Shown: positions 53,234-61,966 of the stretch, one piece after another
Numbering within the stretch: the first letter of the stretch is position 1
How the letters are laid out: each line of letters opens with the position of its first letter
Source: Rhodospirillales bacterium
Lineage (GTDB): Bacteria; Pseudomonadota; Alphaproteobacteria; ATCC43930; CGMCC-115725
Assembly (NCBI GenBank): GCA_947473305.1
Contig: CANJCB010000013.1
Coordinates: forward strand, 44,401-108,400
Length of the DNA stretch: 64,000 nucleotides
Reading direction: 5' to 3'
The notes under the pieces: model-generated
The model's database searches: none
Seen by the model: the letters and a program-made list of their open reading frames with translations, nothing else
Told to the model about the DNA's origin: nothing
Translations under genes and position numbers: made by a program

Positions 53234-54298
53234 TCAGGTGGCCAGCCACTGGGTGAAGCGTTCGTTGATCGAGGCGAGGTTGGCCTGGAGCCAATCCGCA
53301 TCCGCCGTATATCCCAGTTTCAGATGCTCCTCGGTCGTCGGCAACCGGGGAAGCTGATCCGGTTTGACCAGAGCCAGCGCTTTGGGATTGGAAGGGCCAT
53401 AGGCCATGCGCGAGGCGAATTCGGCCTGACCCTCGGGCTGCGCCGTATAGTCGATGAACTTCCAGGCGAGCTTCGCGCGCGGACTGCCCTTGGCGACCAT
53501 CCAATAGGAGATGTTGTTGGCGGCGCCGTTCCAGACGACCTCCAGCGGCACGCCCTGGTCGATGATCGAATAGGCCCTTCCATGCCACATGGCGATCATG
53601 TCGACCTCGGCATCCTTGATCAGGGTCTCGGACTGCCCGCCTTGCGTCCACCACACCTTGATATGCGGCTTGATCTCGTCGAGCTTCTTGAAAGCCCGGT
53701 TCACGTCGAGCGGGAAGAGCTTGTCCTTCGGCACGCCATCGGCCAGCAGCGCGAAGGCCAACGCCGTGAAGGCCTGGCTATAGAGCGAGCGGTTGCCGGG
53801 GAATTTCTTCACGTCCCAGAAATCGGCCCAGCTCTGAGGCCCGCCGTTGGGGAACTTGTCCTTGCGATAGACCAGCAGCGTCGAATAGGCGACCGAGGCG
53901 ATGCCGTCGCCGACCACGACGCCCGGCGCGAGCTTGCTCTTGTCCACGATGGACCAGTCGATCGGCTCGGTCAGCCCGTTGGACTGAGCCTGCTTGAAGA
54001 TCGCCGTGTCGAGATTGGTGCAGTCCCACTCATAGACACCGGAATCAACCTGGGCCTTCAGCTTGGGATAGGAAACGGGAGAGACGGGCCGGACCTGGAT
54101 GCCGGTTTTCGCTGTGAAGGGCTTATAGAAGGCCGCATCCTCGGCAACGGTCCAGGGACCGCCCCAGGTGTTCACATAGACGACGTCCTCGGCCGCCGCC
54201 GGGCGCGAAAGACCGCCGAGTGCCCCACCCGCCAGCCCCATCGCGGCGCCAGCCTTCAGAATCCCACGCCGCGTGATCCGCTTTCCGATTTGCGCCAT
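53234..54298 (-). CDS. PotD-like extracellular solute-binding protein
   Basis: 354 residues with Tat signal (ITRRGILKAGAAMGLAGGAL, cleavage near PAAAED). The mature start VVYVNTWGGPWTVAEDAAFY matches the protein at 1-931. It probably binds the substrate that the two oxygenases downstream convert. No own permeases are adjacent, but the PotBCA set at 48307-51069 is close and could serve it as well as its own binding protein. The 75-base gap before it to 54374 contains its promoter. Confidence 0.94.
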   Translation of the reverse strand: MAQIGKRITRRGILKAGAAMGLAGGALGGLSRPAAAEDVVYVNTWGGPWTVAEDAAFYKPFTAKTGIQVRPVSPVSYPKLKAQVDSGVYEWDCTNLDTAIFKQAQSNGLTEPIDWSIVDKSKLAPGVVVGDGIASVAYSTLLVYRKDKFPNGGPQSWADFWDVKKFPGNRSLYSQAFTALAFALLADGVPKDKLFPLDVNRAFKKLDEIKPHIKVWWTQGGQSETLIKDAEVDMIAMWHGRAYSIIDQGVPLEVVWNGAANNISYWMVAKGSPRAKLAWKFIDYTAQPEGQAEFASRMAYGPSNPKALALVKPDQLPRLPTTEEHLKLGYTADADWLQANLASINERFTQWLAT

Positions 54299-54373
54299 CC
54301 CCTGAACCCCTCTCGGATATTTTATTCAAAGAGAGCCTACAATCATCCGGGGCTTCCCGCCAAGCGGCGCCTG

Positions 54374-56605
54374 TTATTTTTCGGTGGCGACATAGACGCC
54401 GTCCCAATCGGGCGGCGGCGGATTCTTGAGGAAATCCTCGATGCGCTCCCGATAGACCCCGTAGCAAACCGCAAGCTCGGTCGCGAGCCCGCCGTCGAGG
54501 AGGCCCAGAGCCGTCTTCCAATCCTGCCCGCGATAGGCTTCGAGGAGTTTCATATGGCTTTCCAAAGCCGGACTCTTCACGGGCTGCGGGCTTGGTTCCG
54601 CATCGATCGGCAGCGTGTAGATATGGACGCCCTGGGTCTTGCCCTTCACCGCCACGATATCGAGTTCGATATAGGGCCAATTGGGCGACAATTCGGCGGT
54701 CTGCTGTCCGATCACGAAATCGACGCCATAGGACTTTGACTGTCCTTCCAACCGGGAGGCGACGTTCACCGTGTCGCCCAGCACCGAATAATCGAAGCGG
54801 ATGTTGGAGCCCATATTGCCGACGCAGCATTCGCCGCTGTTGATCCCGATGCCGACCTTGATCGGCTTATAGGGCTTGCCTTCCGCCTCGGCGGCCTTCT
54901 GACGCTCGGCGTTCACTTCCAGGAGCTTGCGCCGCATTCCCTGGGCCGCGCGGACGGCGTTCTCCGCATGGCGCGGATCGTCGAGCGGCGCGTTCCAGAA
55001 GGCCATGATGCAATCGCCCATGTATTTGTCGATGGTACCCTTGTTCTCCAGGATCACCTCGGTCATGGGCGACAGGAAGGAATTGATAAACTGCGTCAGC
55101 TGATGGGCGTCGAGGCCCTCGGAAATCGAGGTGAAGCCCCGGATGTCGCAGAACATCAAGGTCATCTGCCGCATCTCGCCGCCAAGCTTCAGCTTGTCGT
55201 GGCTGCGCGCCAATTCTTCGACCAGATGGGGGGACATATAGCGCGAAAAGGCGGTGCGCACCTGGCGCTGCTGCGCCTCGGTGCGCAGGTATCCGGTGAG
55301 CGTCGCCGTGCCATAGACGATCAGAATGACGAGCGACGGATAGACCGGGTCGATCAGCAGTTGATAGGCGCTGAAGGCGTACCAGGAGGCCCCCACCGCC
55401 AGGACCAAAGCCAAAAGACCAAAGACAGCGCTGAGCCACGCCCCCGTGCGCGGCAGCGCCAGCGTAAGCGCGATGCCGATGATCAGGATGAAGAGACTCT
55501 CGGCATGAACCGTCCAATCGGGGCGGCTGAGGAACTTCCCAAGCAGCATCTGCTCGGCGAGTTGGGCGTGGGCTTCCACCCCCTTCATGATGGGGTCGAG
55601 CGGGGTCGCCACGAAATCCTGGCCGCCCGCATAGCTGGAACCCACGAAGACGATGTTGCCCTCGACGAGGCTCGGGTCGAAGGTGCCCTTGATGATATCC
55701 TTGGCCGAGATGTAGCGGCCGGGCACCGCCTCCGTGTAATGGAGCCAGACGCGCCCTCTGAAATCCGTGGGAAATATACTGTTGGGGAGCGCCGTGGTTT
55801 GGATCCCCATGGCTACCATGCCGGTGTTTCTGCCGTAATTTTCCTCAAGATTGGCGCCTGAACCTTTCAAGATAAAATTACGCACGCCCGTCGCAACTCG
55901 AAGCGCCTCAGCCGCGAGCGAGGGCATCGGCTGGCCCCGATAATTGAAGACGACCGGCACGCGCCGGAGCACCCTGTCCCATTCGGGGTCGTGGTTGAGA
56001 TAGCCGTTTCCGGAGGCACCCGCTTCCAGGGCCGGCAGGTTTGCGACCACTCCGTCGAATTTCTTCACTGAAATAAGCGGATTGTCGCCTGCCATGGCAA
56101 AACCCGCCTTGACCTTGTAGTCCGGCGGGGGAGGCGCCCCGTCCTTGAGGATGTCGCCCAGCACCACGGGATATTTCGCAATCGTCGCCGCCAGAGTCTC
56201 GTCCCCGTCCGGCACACGTTGAGCCAGATCCGGCGGAAGGTCGAGATCGGGCGCTTCGCGGCGCAAGGCTTCGATCATCGCGCGGGGAGAGCTTCGGTCG
56301 GGCTCGGCAAAGGTTATATCGAAGGCGATCGAGGCCGCACCCGCCCCGGCAAGCCGCTCGATCAGCGTCGCGATCATCGACCGGGGCCAGGGCCATTGGC
56401 CCAGTTCCGCTAGGCTCTCATCGTCGATATCGACGATACGCACCGGCGCGTCCTCATAGGGGCGCGGGGAGACCCGCTGGTAGACGTCGAAACAAAGATT
56501 GGCGAGCCGGTCGATATAGTCCGAAGTGGTCGGCGCCCAGCGCAACCCTGCAGCGAAGAAGATCGCCAAAAGAGAAAGTAGAATGATCGCGCGCTGGTTC
56601 TTCAT
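54374..56605 (-). CDS. CHASE2-domain adenylate/guanylate cyclase
   Basis: 743-residue membrane protein. One N-terminal helix (AIILLSLLAIFFAAGLRW), then an extracytoplasmic CHASE2 sensor (about 25-360; VRIVDIDDESLAELGQWPWPRS, VFVGSSYAGGQDFVATPLD). Then come three helices (SLFILIIGIALTLALPRTG through LVILIVYGTATL) and a class III cyclase domain (LMFCDIRGFTSISEGL with the metal Asp, GTIDKYMGDCIMAFWNAP with the second Asp, VGIGINSGECCVGNMGS). It turns an envelope signal into cAMP. It is divergent from the TPR/barrel and FecR genes. The 144-bp AT-rich gap has TTGACA at 56719-56724 on the plus strand but no clear -10 partner. Confidence 0.95.
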   Translation of the reverse strand: MKNQRAIILLSLLAIFFAAGLRWAPTTSDYIDRLANLCFDVYQRVSPRPYEDAPVRIVDIDDESLAELGQWPWPRSMIATLIERLAGAGAASIAFDITFAEPDRSSPRAMIEALRREAPDLDLPPDLAQRVPDGDETLAATIAKYPVVLGDILKDGAPPPPDYKVKAGFAMAGDNPLISVKKFDGVVANLPALEAGASGNGYLNHDPEWDRVLRRVPVVFNYRGQPMPSLAAEALRVATGVRNFILKGSGANLEENYGRNTGMVAMGIQTTALPNSIFPTDFRGRVWLHYTEAVPGRYISAKDIIKGTFDPSLVEGNIVFVGSSYAGGQDFVATPLDPIMKGVEAHAQLAEQMLLGKFLSRPDWTVHAESLFILIIGIALTLALPRTGAWLSAVFGLLALVLAVGASWYAFSAYQLLIDPVYPSLVILIVYGTATLTGYLRTEAQQRQVRTAFSRYMSPHLVEELARSHDKLKLGGEMRQMTLMFCDIRGFTSISEGLDAHQLTQFINSFLSPMTEVILENKGTIDKYMGDCIMAFWNAPLDDPRHAENAVRAAQGMRRKLLEVNAERQKAAEAEGKPYKPIKVGIGINSGECCVGNMGSNIRFDYSVLGDTVNVASRLEGQSKSYGVDFVIGQQTAELSPNWPYIELDIVAVKGKTQGVHIYTLPIDAEPSPQPVKSPALESHMKLLEAYRGQDWKTALGLLDGGLATELAVCYGVYRERIEDFLKNPPPPDWDGVYVATEK

Positions 56606-56749
56606 GTCAGCCAGTGAAGTCTCAACAATGAATCAAAACTATGTTCAATTTTCTTACAACAGCACCAATACCTAAGAGAGTGTCGGTCGCGTTGTCATTT
56701 TTCTCAATTATGTGTAGGTTGACATGCTTTTGCCGTCAATCCTCGGTTT

Positions 56750-58180
56750 ATGGAAAACATGCACCTTCACATTGAGCGAGACAGGCGTTCGACGGGTCGC
56801 GCCTCTTCGCGCCGGTCGTCCCGGCCTTTCCTTCTTTCCGTCCTCGTGGCGCTCCTGGCCGCCGCCCCTTTCGCCGCTTCGGCGCAAACGCCGGGCGCGA
56901 AGGCCGATACAGCCGAGGACAGCGCAAGCCTCCAGCGGGAGTTCGACGCGCTCTTCCAGGAGACGCTGAAACGTCCCAGCGACCTGGACGTGACCCTGCG
57001 CTACGCGGTGCTGGCCAATAAGATCGGCGACTATGAGGCCGCCATTACCGCGCTCCAGCGCATCCTGCTGTACAATCCGGCGCTGGCCCAGGCGCGCGTC
57101 GAACTCGGGGTGCTCTATTTCCGGCTCGCCTCCTATGGCGCTGCCCAGAATTACCTGGAGGAGGCCCGGAACGGCAATCTCACCACCGAGCAGCGCGAGC
57201 GTGTCGAAGAATATCTCGGCCGCCTTCAGAAGCTGCAAAGCCGCCACCGGCTAACCGGCGAGGCGACCGCCGGCTTCCAGCACCAATCCAATGCCAATCT
57301 CGGCCCGGCCTCGACGGCGGTGCGGGCGGCGGGATTGCCCTCGACCCTGGGCGCCGAATTAGTCCGCAAGTCTGATGAAAACATCTTCGTCACGGGCTCG
57401 CTGCTCTACAGCTACGACCTTCAGAACCAGGACCAGGACACCATCGAGGCCACGGCCAATGTCTATGGGTCCCGCCATTTCAGGGTGAAGCAATTCGACT
57501 TCGCCTATGCCGAAGGCACGGTCGGCCCCCGCTTCACCTTGAAGAGCCTCGGGATGGAGGGCTTCTCCGTCCGGCCCTTCTTCCTTCTCAACTACGCCCA
57601 ACTCGGCGACGATCCCTTCTTCCACAGCTATGGCTTCGGCGTCGAAGCCACCAAATCCATCACGCGCGAGCTCATGCTGCGGACCAGCCTGGAGCATCGC
57701 GAGCGCAATTTCGTGGATTCGCCGCCCCGCGCCACCTCCCGCCTGCTGACCGGCCAGACCGATGGAGTGACCCTCGGCGCGCAATACGCCCTGCCGCACG
57801 ATCAGGCCGTCAGCCTGACGGGGAGCCTCACCCGGATATCCGGACGCGCGTCCTCCGAGACCAATCTGCAATATGGCCTGACGGCGGTCTATCAGATCGC
57901 CTATCCGGGTCCGATCAAATTCCCGACGACGACGGCGCGCTGGCAGACCTCCCTGGGCGTCTCCCGCGTCTTCAACAACTCCGACGCGCCCGATCCCTCG
58001 GTCGATCCTGTCGCCAAGCGCCTCGATCGGACCTGGCGCTTCAGCATTACCGAGATCGTTCCGGTGACCACGAATATCGCCGTCTATCTGCAGCTTCAGA
58101 GGGATATCATTTCCTCCTCGCTGCCGAACTTCGCCTTTACCAATACCTCGGTGACCGCCGGTCCCCGGTTCCGCTTCTGA
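56750..58180 (+). CDS. TPR plus beta-barrel outer-membrane protein (Slam/DUF560-like layout)
   Basis: 476 residues with a signal sequence (FLLSVLVALLAAAPFAASAQ). Residues about 60-165 are TPR-like (AVLANKIGDYEAAITALQRIL). From about 170 to the end come alternating amphipathic strands (TAGFQHQSNANLG, NIAVYLQLQRDIISSS) and a final Phe (TAGPRFRF), a barrel-insertion signature. The order periplasmic TPR then barrel is that of surface-lipoprotein assembly modifiers and related exporters; the family is not certain. ATGs at 56750 and 56759 are both possible; neither has a clear ribosome site. It lies 5 bases before the FecR gene. Confidence 0.85.
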   Translation: MENMHLHIERDRRSTGRASSRRSSRPFLLSVLVALLAAAPFAASAQTPGAKADTAEDSASLQREFDALFQETLKRPSDLDVTLRYAVLANKIGDYEAAITALQRILLYNPALAQARVELGVLYFRLASYGAAQNYLEEARNGNLTTEQRERVEEYLGRLQKLQSRHRLTGEATAGFQHQSNANLGPASTAVRAAGLPSTLGAELVRKSDENIFVTGSLLYSYDLQNQDQDTIEATANVYGSRHFRVKQFDFAYAEGTVGPRFTLKSLGMEGFSVRPFFLLNYAQLGDDPFFHSYGFGVEATKSITRELMLRTSLEHRERNFVDSPPRATSRLLTGQTDGVTLGAQYALPHDQAVSLTGSLTRISGRASSETNLQYGLTAVYQIAYPGPIKFPTTTARWQTSLGVSRVFNNSDAPDPSVDPVAKRLDRTWRFSITEIVPVTTNIAVYLQLQRDIISSSLPNFAFTNTSVTAGPRFRF

Positions 58181-58185
58181 AAGCC

Positions 58186-59100
58186 ATGGCCATGCGCATG
58201 AAGCCCCTCCCCTATTTCGCCGCGACCGCCGCCCTGTTCCTGTCGCTCGCCGGCCCCGACGCCATCGCCCAGGAGAGGGTCGGCGTCGCGAGCGCGGTCA
58301 ACCCCAATGCGACCGGCACGCCGCCCAACCTCGCGACCCGCACCCTCGTGCTGGGGACCGATATCGTGCACAACGAACGCGTCGTCACCACCGACGCCGG
58401 CCAGGCGGAAATCCAGTTCATCGACCGATCCTCCTTCAGCGTGGGACCGGGATCGGATCTGGTGATCGACGACTTCGTCTATAATCCCAACGCGGGCACC
58501 GGCAAGCTTGCCGCCAGCGCCGCCAAGGGCGTCTTCCGCTTCGTCGGCGGCGCGCTCAGCAAGACGCCCGAGGGTGTGACGCTGAAGACGCCTTCCGCGA
58601 CCATCGGCCTCCGAGGCGGTATCGCGCTCATCGGGATCGACGCCAATGGCGGGACCACCGCGACCTTCCTCTTCGGCAAGGAGATGACCGTCACCTCCGG
58701 CGGTGTCACGAGCTACGCCTATCGGCCGAATTCCGTGATCACAGCCAGTTCCCCCAATACGCCGCCGTCGCAACCGACCCTTGCCCCCGCTGGACAAATC
58801 GGCGCGACCCTGCAGCAGCTCGACGGACGCAGCGGCACCACCGGCGGCGCCTCGGAAGTTCCGACCAACCAGCGGCTCGAGGCCAGCGCCTATCCCGATG
58901 CGAATTCCCGCGACGTCGAGGCCAGCAACAATGCCGCGCACCGCAATGACGACAATCCGACCTCGAAGGCCGAGCCTGAGATCGTGATCCCACAGACGCA
59001 ACCTCCGGAGCAGAGAGAATTTCGAATACCTTTTCGGGCACTGTCGGCCCTTCCGGAAACGGGACCAGTGTTTCTGGAAACGGGACATTCCGCACGATAG
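58186..59100 (+). CDS. FecR-domain protein, with a frameshift near its C-terminus
   Basis: 304 residues as read. Signal peptide (FAATAALFLSLAGPDAIAQE), then a FecR domain at about 45-150 (FIDRSSFSVGPGSDLVIDDFVYNP, KTPSATIGLRGGIALI). FecR domains usually relay outer-membrane signals or anchor envelope proteins. After about residue 277 the text becomes unlike the rest. The frame one base back runs from about 59015 as a plausible glycine-rich tail (FSGTVGPSGNG, GTFSLNGGFSAQGTFRANRG) to a stop at 59195. So a single base is probably missing near 59010-59020 and the intact protein would be about 335 residues. Confidence 0.88.
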   Translation: MAMRMKPLPYFAATAALFLSLAGPDAIAQERVGVASAVNPNATGTPPNLATRTLVLGTDIVHNERVVTTDAGQAEIQFIDRSSFSVGPGSDLVIDDFVYNPNAGTGKLAASAAKGVFRFVGGALSKTPEGVTLKTPSATIGLRGGIALIGIDANGGTTATFLFGKEMTVTSGGVTSYAYRPNSVITASSPNTPPSQPTLAPAGQIGATLQQLDGRSGTTGGASEVPTNQRLEASAYPDANSRDVEASNNAAHRNDDNPTSKAEPEIVIPQTQPPEQREFRIPFRALSALPETGPVFLETGHSAR

Positions 59101-59195
59101 GCACCGATCCTGCGGCCCAGGTGCAAGGCACCTTCAGCCTTAACGGCGGGTTTTCCGCCCAGGGAACCTTCCGAGCCAATCGGGGTGGCGGCTAA
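59012..59195 (+). other. Out-of-frame continuation of the FecR-domain gene
   Basis: From about 59015 the frame offset by one base encodes a repetitive G/T/S-rich tail (SGNGTSVSGNGTFRTIG, QVQGTFSLNGGF) ending in TAA at 59193-59195, 62 bases before the PRC-barrel gene. Its repeat pattern suits an exported protein; the ORF 0 frame over the same bases has no such pattern. It may be a real lesion or a sequence error. Confidence 0.65.
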
Positions 59196-59256
59196 AGGAA
59201 CCTCCCCTGGGGGCTTCGGCTTGAGATGCTAAGGCATCTCTAACCGGAGACTTTCC

Positions 59257-59643
59257 ATGGCGACGATCGGTGAAAGCGGACGGCTCATCTCGACCGACAA
59301 GGTCGCGGGAACGCCGGTGGTGAATGGCCGAGGCGAGAATCTCGGCCATATTTCAGAGATCATGATCGACAAGCCGACCGGCCAGGTCGCCTATGCGGTC
59401 CTGAAATACGGGAGTTTCATGGGATTGGGCGGGAAGCTCTTCGCCATTCCCTGGGACCTCATGGCCTATGAGCCCGGCAAGGACGCCTATGTGATCGATC
59501 TGCCGGAGGAGCGCCTCAAGGAAGGCCCCAACGCGGATTCGACCGACCGCCTGGACCTTGGCAATTTCTACTGGAACCGCCAGGTCCACGAATATTACGG
59601 GTCCAGCGCGGATTGGTATCGGGAGGCCTGGCCCCCGGTCTAG
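59257..59643 (+). CDS. PRC-barrel domain protein
   Basis: 128 residues without signal peptide. The PRC-barrel fills residues about 10-85 (VVNGRGENLGHISEIMIDKPTGQVAYAVLKYG, KLFAIPWDLMAYEP). Such single-domain proteins are common in alphaproteobacteria and often stress-linked; the function is unknown. It is followed by the Mo-box promoter of the aldehyde dehydrogenase. Confidence 0.92.
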   Translation: MATIGESGRLISTDKVAGTPVVNGRGENLGHISEIMIDKPTGQVAYAVLKYGSFMGLGGKLFAIPWDLMAYEPGKDAYVIDLPEERLKEGPNADSTDRLDLGNFYWNRQVHEYYGSSADWYREAWPPV

Positions 59644-59683
59644 CAGGCCGCGAAACGGGATCGTTCATCCCCTCGCGACCGCC

Positions 59684-59713
59684 TTGATTCGCTATATCAT
59701 TAATAATATAACG
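59684..59713 (+). promoter_or_regulatory. Promoter with embedded ModE-type Mo-box, upstream of ALDH
   Basis: A -35 TTGATT (59684-59689), 17-base spacer and -10 TATAAC (59707-59712). The palindrome CGCTATAT-N8-ATATAACG occupies 59690-59713 exactly, so it fills the spacer and the -10. Half-sites match at 10 of 12 positions. A bound ModE dimer would block the polymerase, giving repression when molybdate is sufficient. The start codon at 59812 lies about 95 bases downstream. Confidence 0.85.
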
Positions 59714-59811
59714 CTACCTTCATCGCTGCGTTCCAGGCGCAGATGCTCTATCATGGCCTCAAGCCGCCCTTAGGACGGTGTTGCGACCAAAACCAGGAGG
59801 AAGGTAGCGCC

Positions 59812-61230
59812 ATGTCAGAGGGACAATTCTATCATTTGATCGACGGCAAGCTCGAAACGAGCGAGGATTCTTTCCCCGTCATCAATCCGGCCACCGAAGA
59901 GCCCTTCGCGACCTGCCCCAAGGCCACCAAGGCGCAATTGGACCAGGCCGTCGCCGCAGCGCGGCGCGCCCAGAAGCAATGGCGCAAGACCAGCTTCGCC
60001 GAACGCCGGGAAGTCATCGAGCGCTTTGCCGCCAAACTTCAGGAAAGCGCCGACATCCTGGCCCCGATCCTGACCCGCGAGCAGGGCAAGCCCTTGGCCG
60101 AAGCCCGGGTGGAGATTATGCGCTCCGGCGTTTCGGCGCGTGAGATCTGCAGCGTCGAGATCAAGCCCGAGTTGATGAAGGAAGATGCCAAGGGCCGCAT
60201 CGAGCTTCATTATCGCCCCCTCGGCGTCATCGGCGGGATCACCCCCTGGAACGTGCCGATCGTGCTGGCGGCGCCCAAGCTCGCCTCGGCGCTTTATGCG
60301 GGCAATGCCTTCATCCTGAAGCCCTCGCCCTATACCCCGCTCACCACCTTGAAGATGGGCGAACTCATCAAGGACATCTTCCCGCCGGGCCTGGTCAGCA
60401 TCATCGCCGGCGGCGACGAGTTCGGCCAATGGATGACCGAGCATCCGGGCATCGACAAGATAAGCTTCACCGGCTCCGTTCCGACCGGAAAGAAGGTCGT
60501 CGAGAGCGGCGCCCGGAGCATGAAGCGGATCACCCTGGAACTCGGTGGCAACGACGCGGCCATCGTTCTCTCCGACGCCGACCCCAAGGAAATCGCGCCC
60601 CGTGTCTTCGCTGCGGCCTTCGCCCTTTCGGGCCAGGTCTGCATGGCGATCAAGCGGCTCTATGTCCATGAATCGATTTACGAGGATATGGTCGGCGAGA
60701 TGACCAAGATCGCCGAGAAGGCCAAATTCGGCGAAGGCTTCGAGGAAGGCGTCCAATACGGACCCATCCAGAACAAGATGCAATACGACAAGGTGCTGGG
60801 CATCCTGGAAGACACGAAAAACCTGCCCGACGTGCGGATCACCACGGGCGGTCATGCCCTGAACCGGAAGGGCTATTTCGTGGCCCCGACCATCGTCGCC
60901 GACATCAAGGAAGGCACCCGCCTGGTCGACGAGGAGCCTTTCGGCCCGGTCCTGCCGATCCTTTCCTTCAAGGATGTGGACGACGTGGTGGAGCGGGCGA
61001 ACAACAGCCGCTTCGGCCTCGGCGGTTCGGTCTGGACCAAGGACATCGACAAAGGCAGCGAGATCGCAGGCCAGCTCGAAGCCGGCGTCGTCTGGGTCAA
61101 CCACCACATCGGTCTCTCTCGGGAGTTTCCTTTCGGCGGCGCCAAGGAATCCGGGATGGGCCGCCAAGGCCATGCCATCGGCGTGAAGAGCGACATGGAG
61201 CCCCAAGTCGTCGTCCTGCCGGCAAAATAA
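59812..61230 (+). CDS. NAD(P)-dependent aldehyde dehydrogenase under a Mo-box
   Basis: 472-residue ALDH. Catalytic Cys277 in SGQVCMAIKR and Glu243 in ITLELGGNDAAIVLSDAD, spaced 34 apart. TPWNVPIVLAAPKLASALYAGNAFILKPS is the NAD-binding part. The N-terminus (YHLIDGKLETSEDSFPVINPATEE) differs from the two at 40242-43128, so it is a different subfamily. The start at 59812 follows AGGAGGAAGG. An aldehyde oxidised here by NAD could otherwise be handled by a molybdenum aldehyde oxidase. Confidence 0.95.
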   Translation: MSEGQFYHLIDGKLETSEDSFPVINPATEEPFATCPKATKAQLDQAVAAARRAQKQWRKTSFAERREVIERFAAKLQESADILAPILTREQGKPLAEARVEIMRSGVSAREICSVEIKPELMKEDAKGRIELHYRPLGVIGGITPWNVPIVLAAPKLASALYAGNAFILKPSPYTPLTTLKMGELIKDIFPPGLVSIIAGGDEFGQWMTEHPGIDKISFTGSVPTGKKVVESGARSMKRITLELGGNDAAIVLSDADPKEIAPRVFAAAFALSGQVCMAIKRLYVHESIYEDMVGEMTKIAEKAKFGEGFEEGVQYGPIQNKMQYDKVLGILEDTKNLPDVRITTGGHALNRKGYFVAPTIVADIKEGTRLVDEEPFGPVLPILSFKDVDDVVERANNSRFGLGGSVWTKDIDKGSEIAGQLEAGVVWVNHHIGLSREFPFGGAKESGMGRQGHAIGVKSDMEPQVVVLPAK

Positions 61231-61399
61231 TGAGGCGCTGGCGGTGCTCCACCCGGAACGCCGCCAGCCGCCGCCGTCAAGGGAAATCACGTCAAAAACG
61301 GAGCGGATACGAGTCAAGATTATAACGAACGCCCGGATTCGAAACGAGGTGAAGAGTTCGTTAAGGTGTCTCCCCGAGTAATCAATCCACGGGGTTCAC

Positions 61400-61579
61400 G
61401 TGGCACATTATCGTTGTTATCTGCTTTCGGCAGATGGTTCGATCGTCAAGGCTCAGAACGCCGAATGCGCGGACGATATGTCGGCCTTCAGGGCAGCCCA
61501 GGAACTCTACGGCTGCAAACCCTTTGAGATCTGGCAGGGCGTCCGCCTTGTGCATGTCTGCCTGGGTGAAGAACGGTAA
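61400..61579 (+). CDS. Small protein of unknown function (59 residues)
   Basis: Starts with GTG at 61400 and reads AHYRCYLLSADGSIVKAQN then FRAAQELYGCKPFEIWQGV and ends LGEER. It resembles a widespread class of roughly 60-residue alphaproteobacterial proteins with a Y-R-C-Y-start and an E-I-W-Q-G-x-R end. Three or more cysteines are present. GGGG lies upstream. It is too short to be certain by length alone, but the composition is clearly protein-like. No function known. Confidence 0.7.
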   Translation: MAHYRCYLLSADGSIVKAQNAECADDMSAFRAAQELYGCKPFEIWQGVRLVHVCLGEER

Positions 61580-61877
61580 ACCGCAAAACCTGAGTTTCCT
61601 GGCTGCAGGCGGAGACGGATTTCCCGAGAGTATCCCCCAGCGGGAGCGGCGAGCCGCGCCAGAGGCTATATCTAAAGAAACATTCAGCTGTCATCTGCGC
61701 CCCTCCGTTCCAGCGCCGGAATCTCGCTTGGCGTGCTCTTCGCGCACCCTCGCCGATAATCTTCCAGATGTCGCCGAAGCGTCATATACGCTTAACAACT
61801 ACGGCATAAATCCAACTCCCATCGATTAACTGGCGGGCGGCCGTCCGGCTTGCTCACCACACTGAATTTTGTCTTAA

Positions 61878-61901
61878 TGTTATATTTTTATAGATATAGC
61901 G
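61878..61901 (+). promoter_or_regulatory. ModE-type Mo-box before the porin
   Basis: On the minus strand CGCTATAT-N8-ATATAACA; 8 of 12 half-site positions match. On the plus strand its right half gives TATAGC at 61895-61900 as -10-like element, 66 bases before the porin start. A weaker relative (GGCTATAT-N8-ACATTCAG) lies at 61664-61687. The rest of the 387-bp gap 61580-61966 shows no gene I can support. Confidence 0.68.
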
Positions 61902-61966
61902 AATGAATCATTCTCACTGCCGGACCGACCGACAGTGATCTCGCCGCTACGAACATCGGGGATGTC

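Noticed and set aside
61664..61687. Sixth Mo-box (GGCTATAT-N8-ACATTCAG)
   Set aside because: Only the left half is good; the right half matches at 5 of 8 positions. Kept as a comment on the porin site, not as a feature.
61434..61829. 131-codon frame in the gap before the porin
   Set aside because: It overlaps the better-supported 59-residue gene in another frame, its composition is unlike the neighbours, and no motif or ribosome site is seen.
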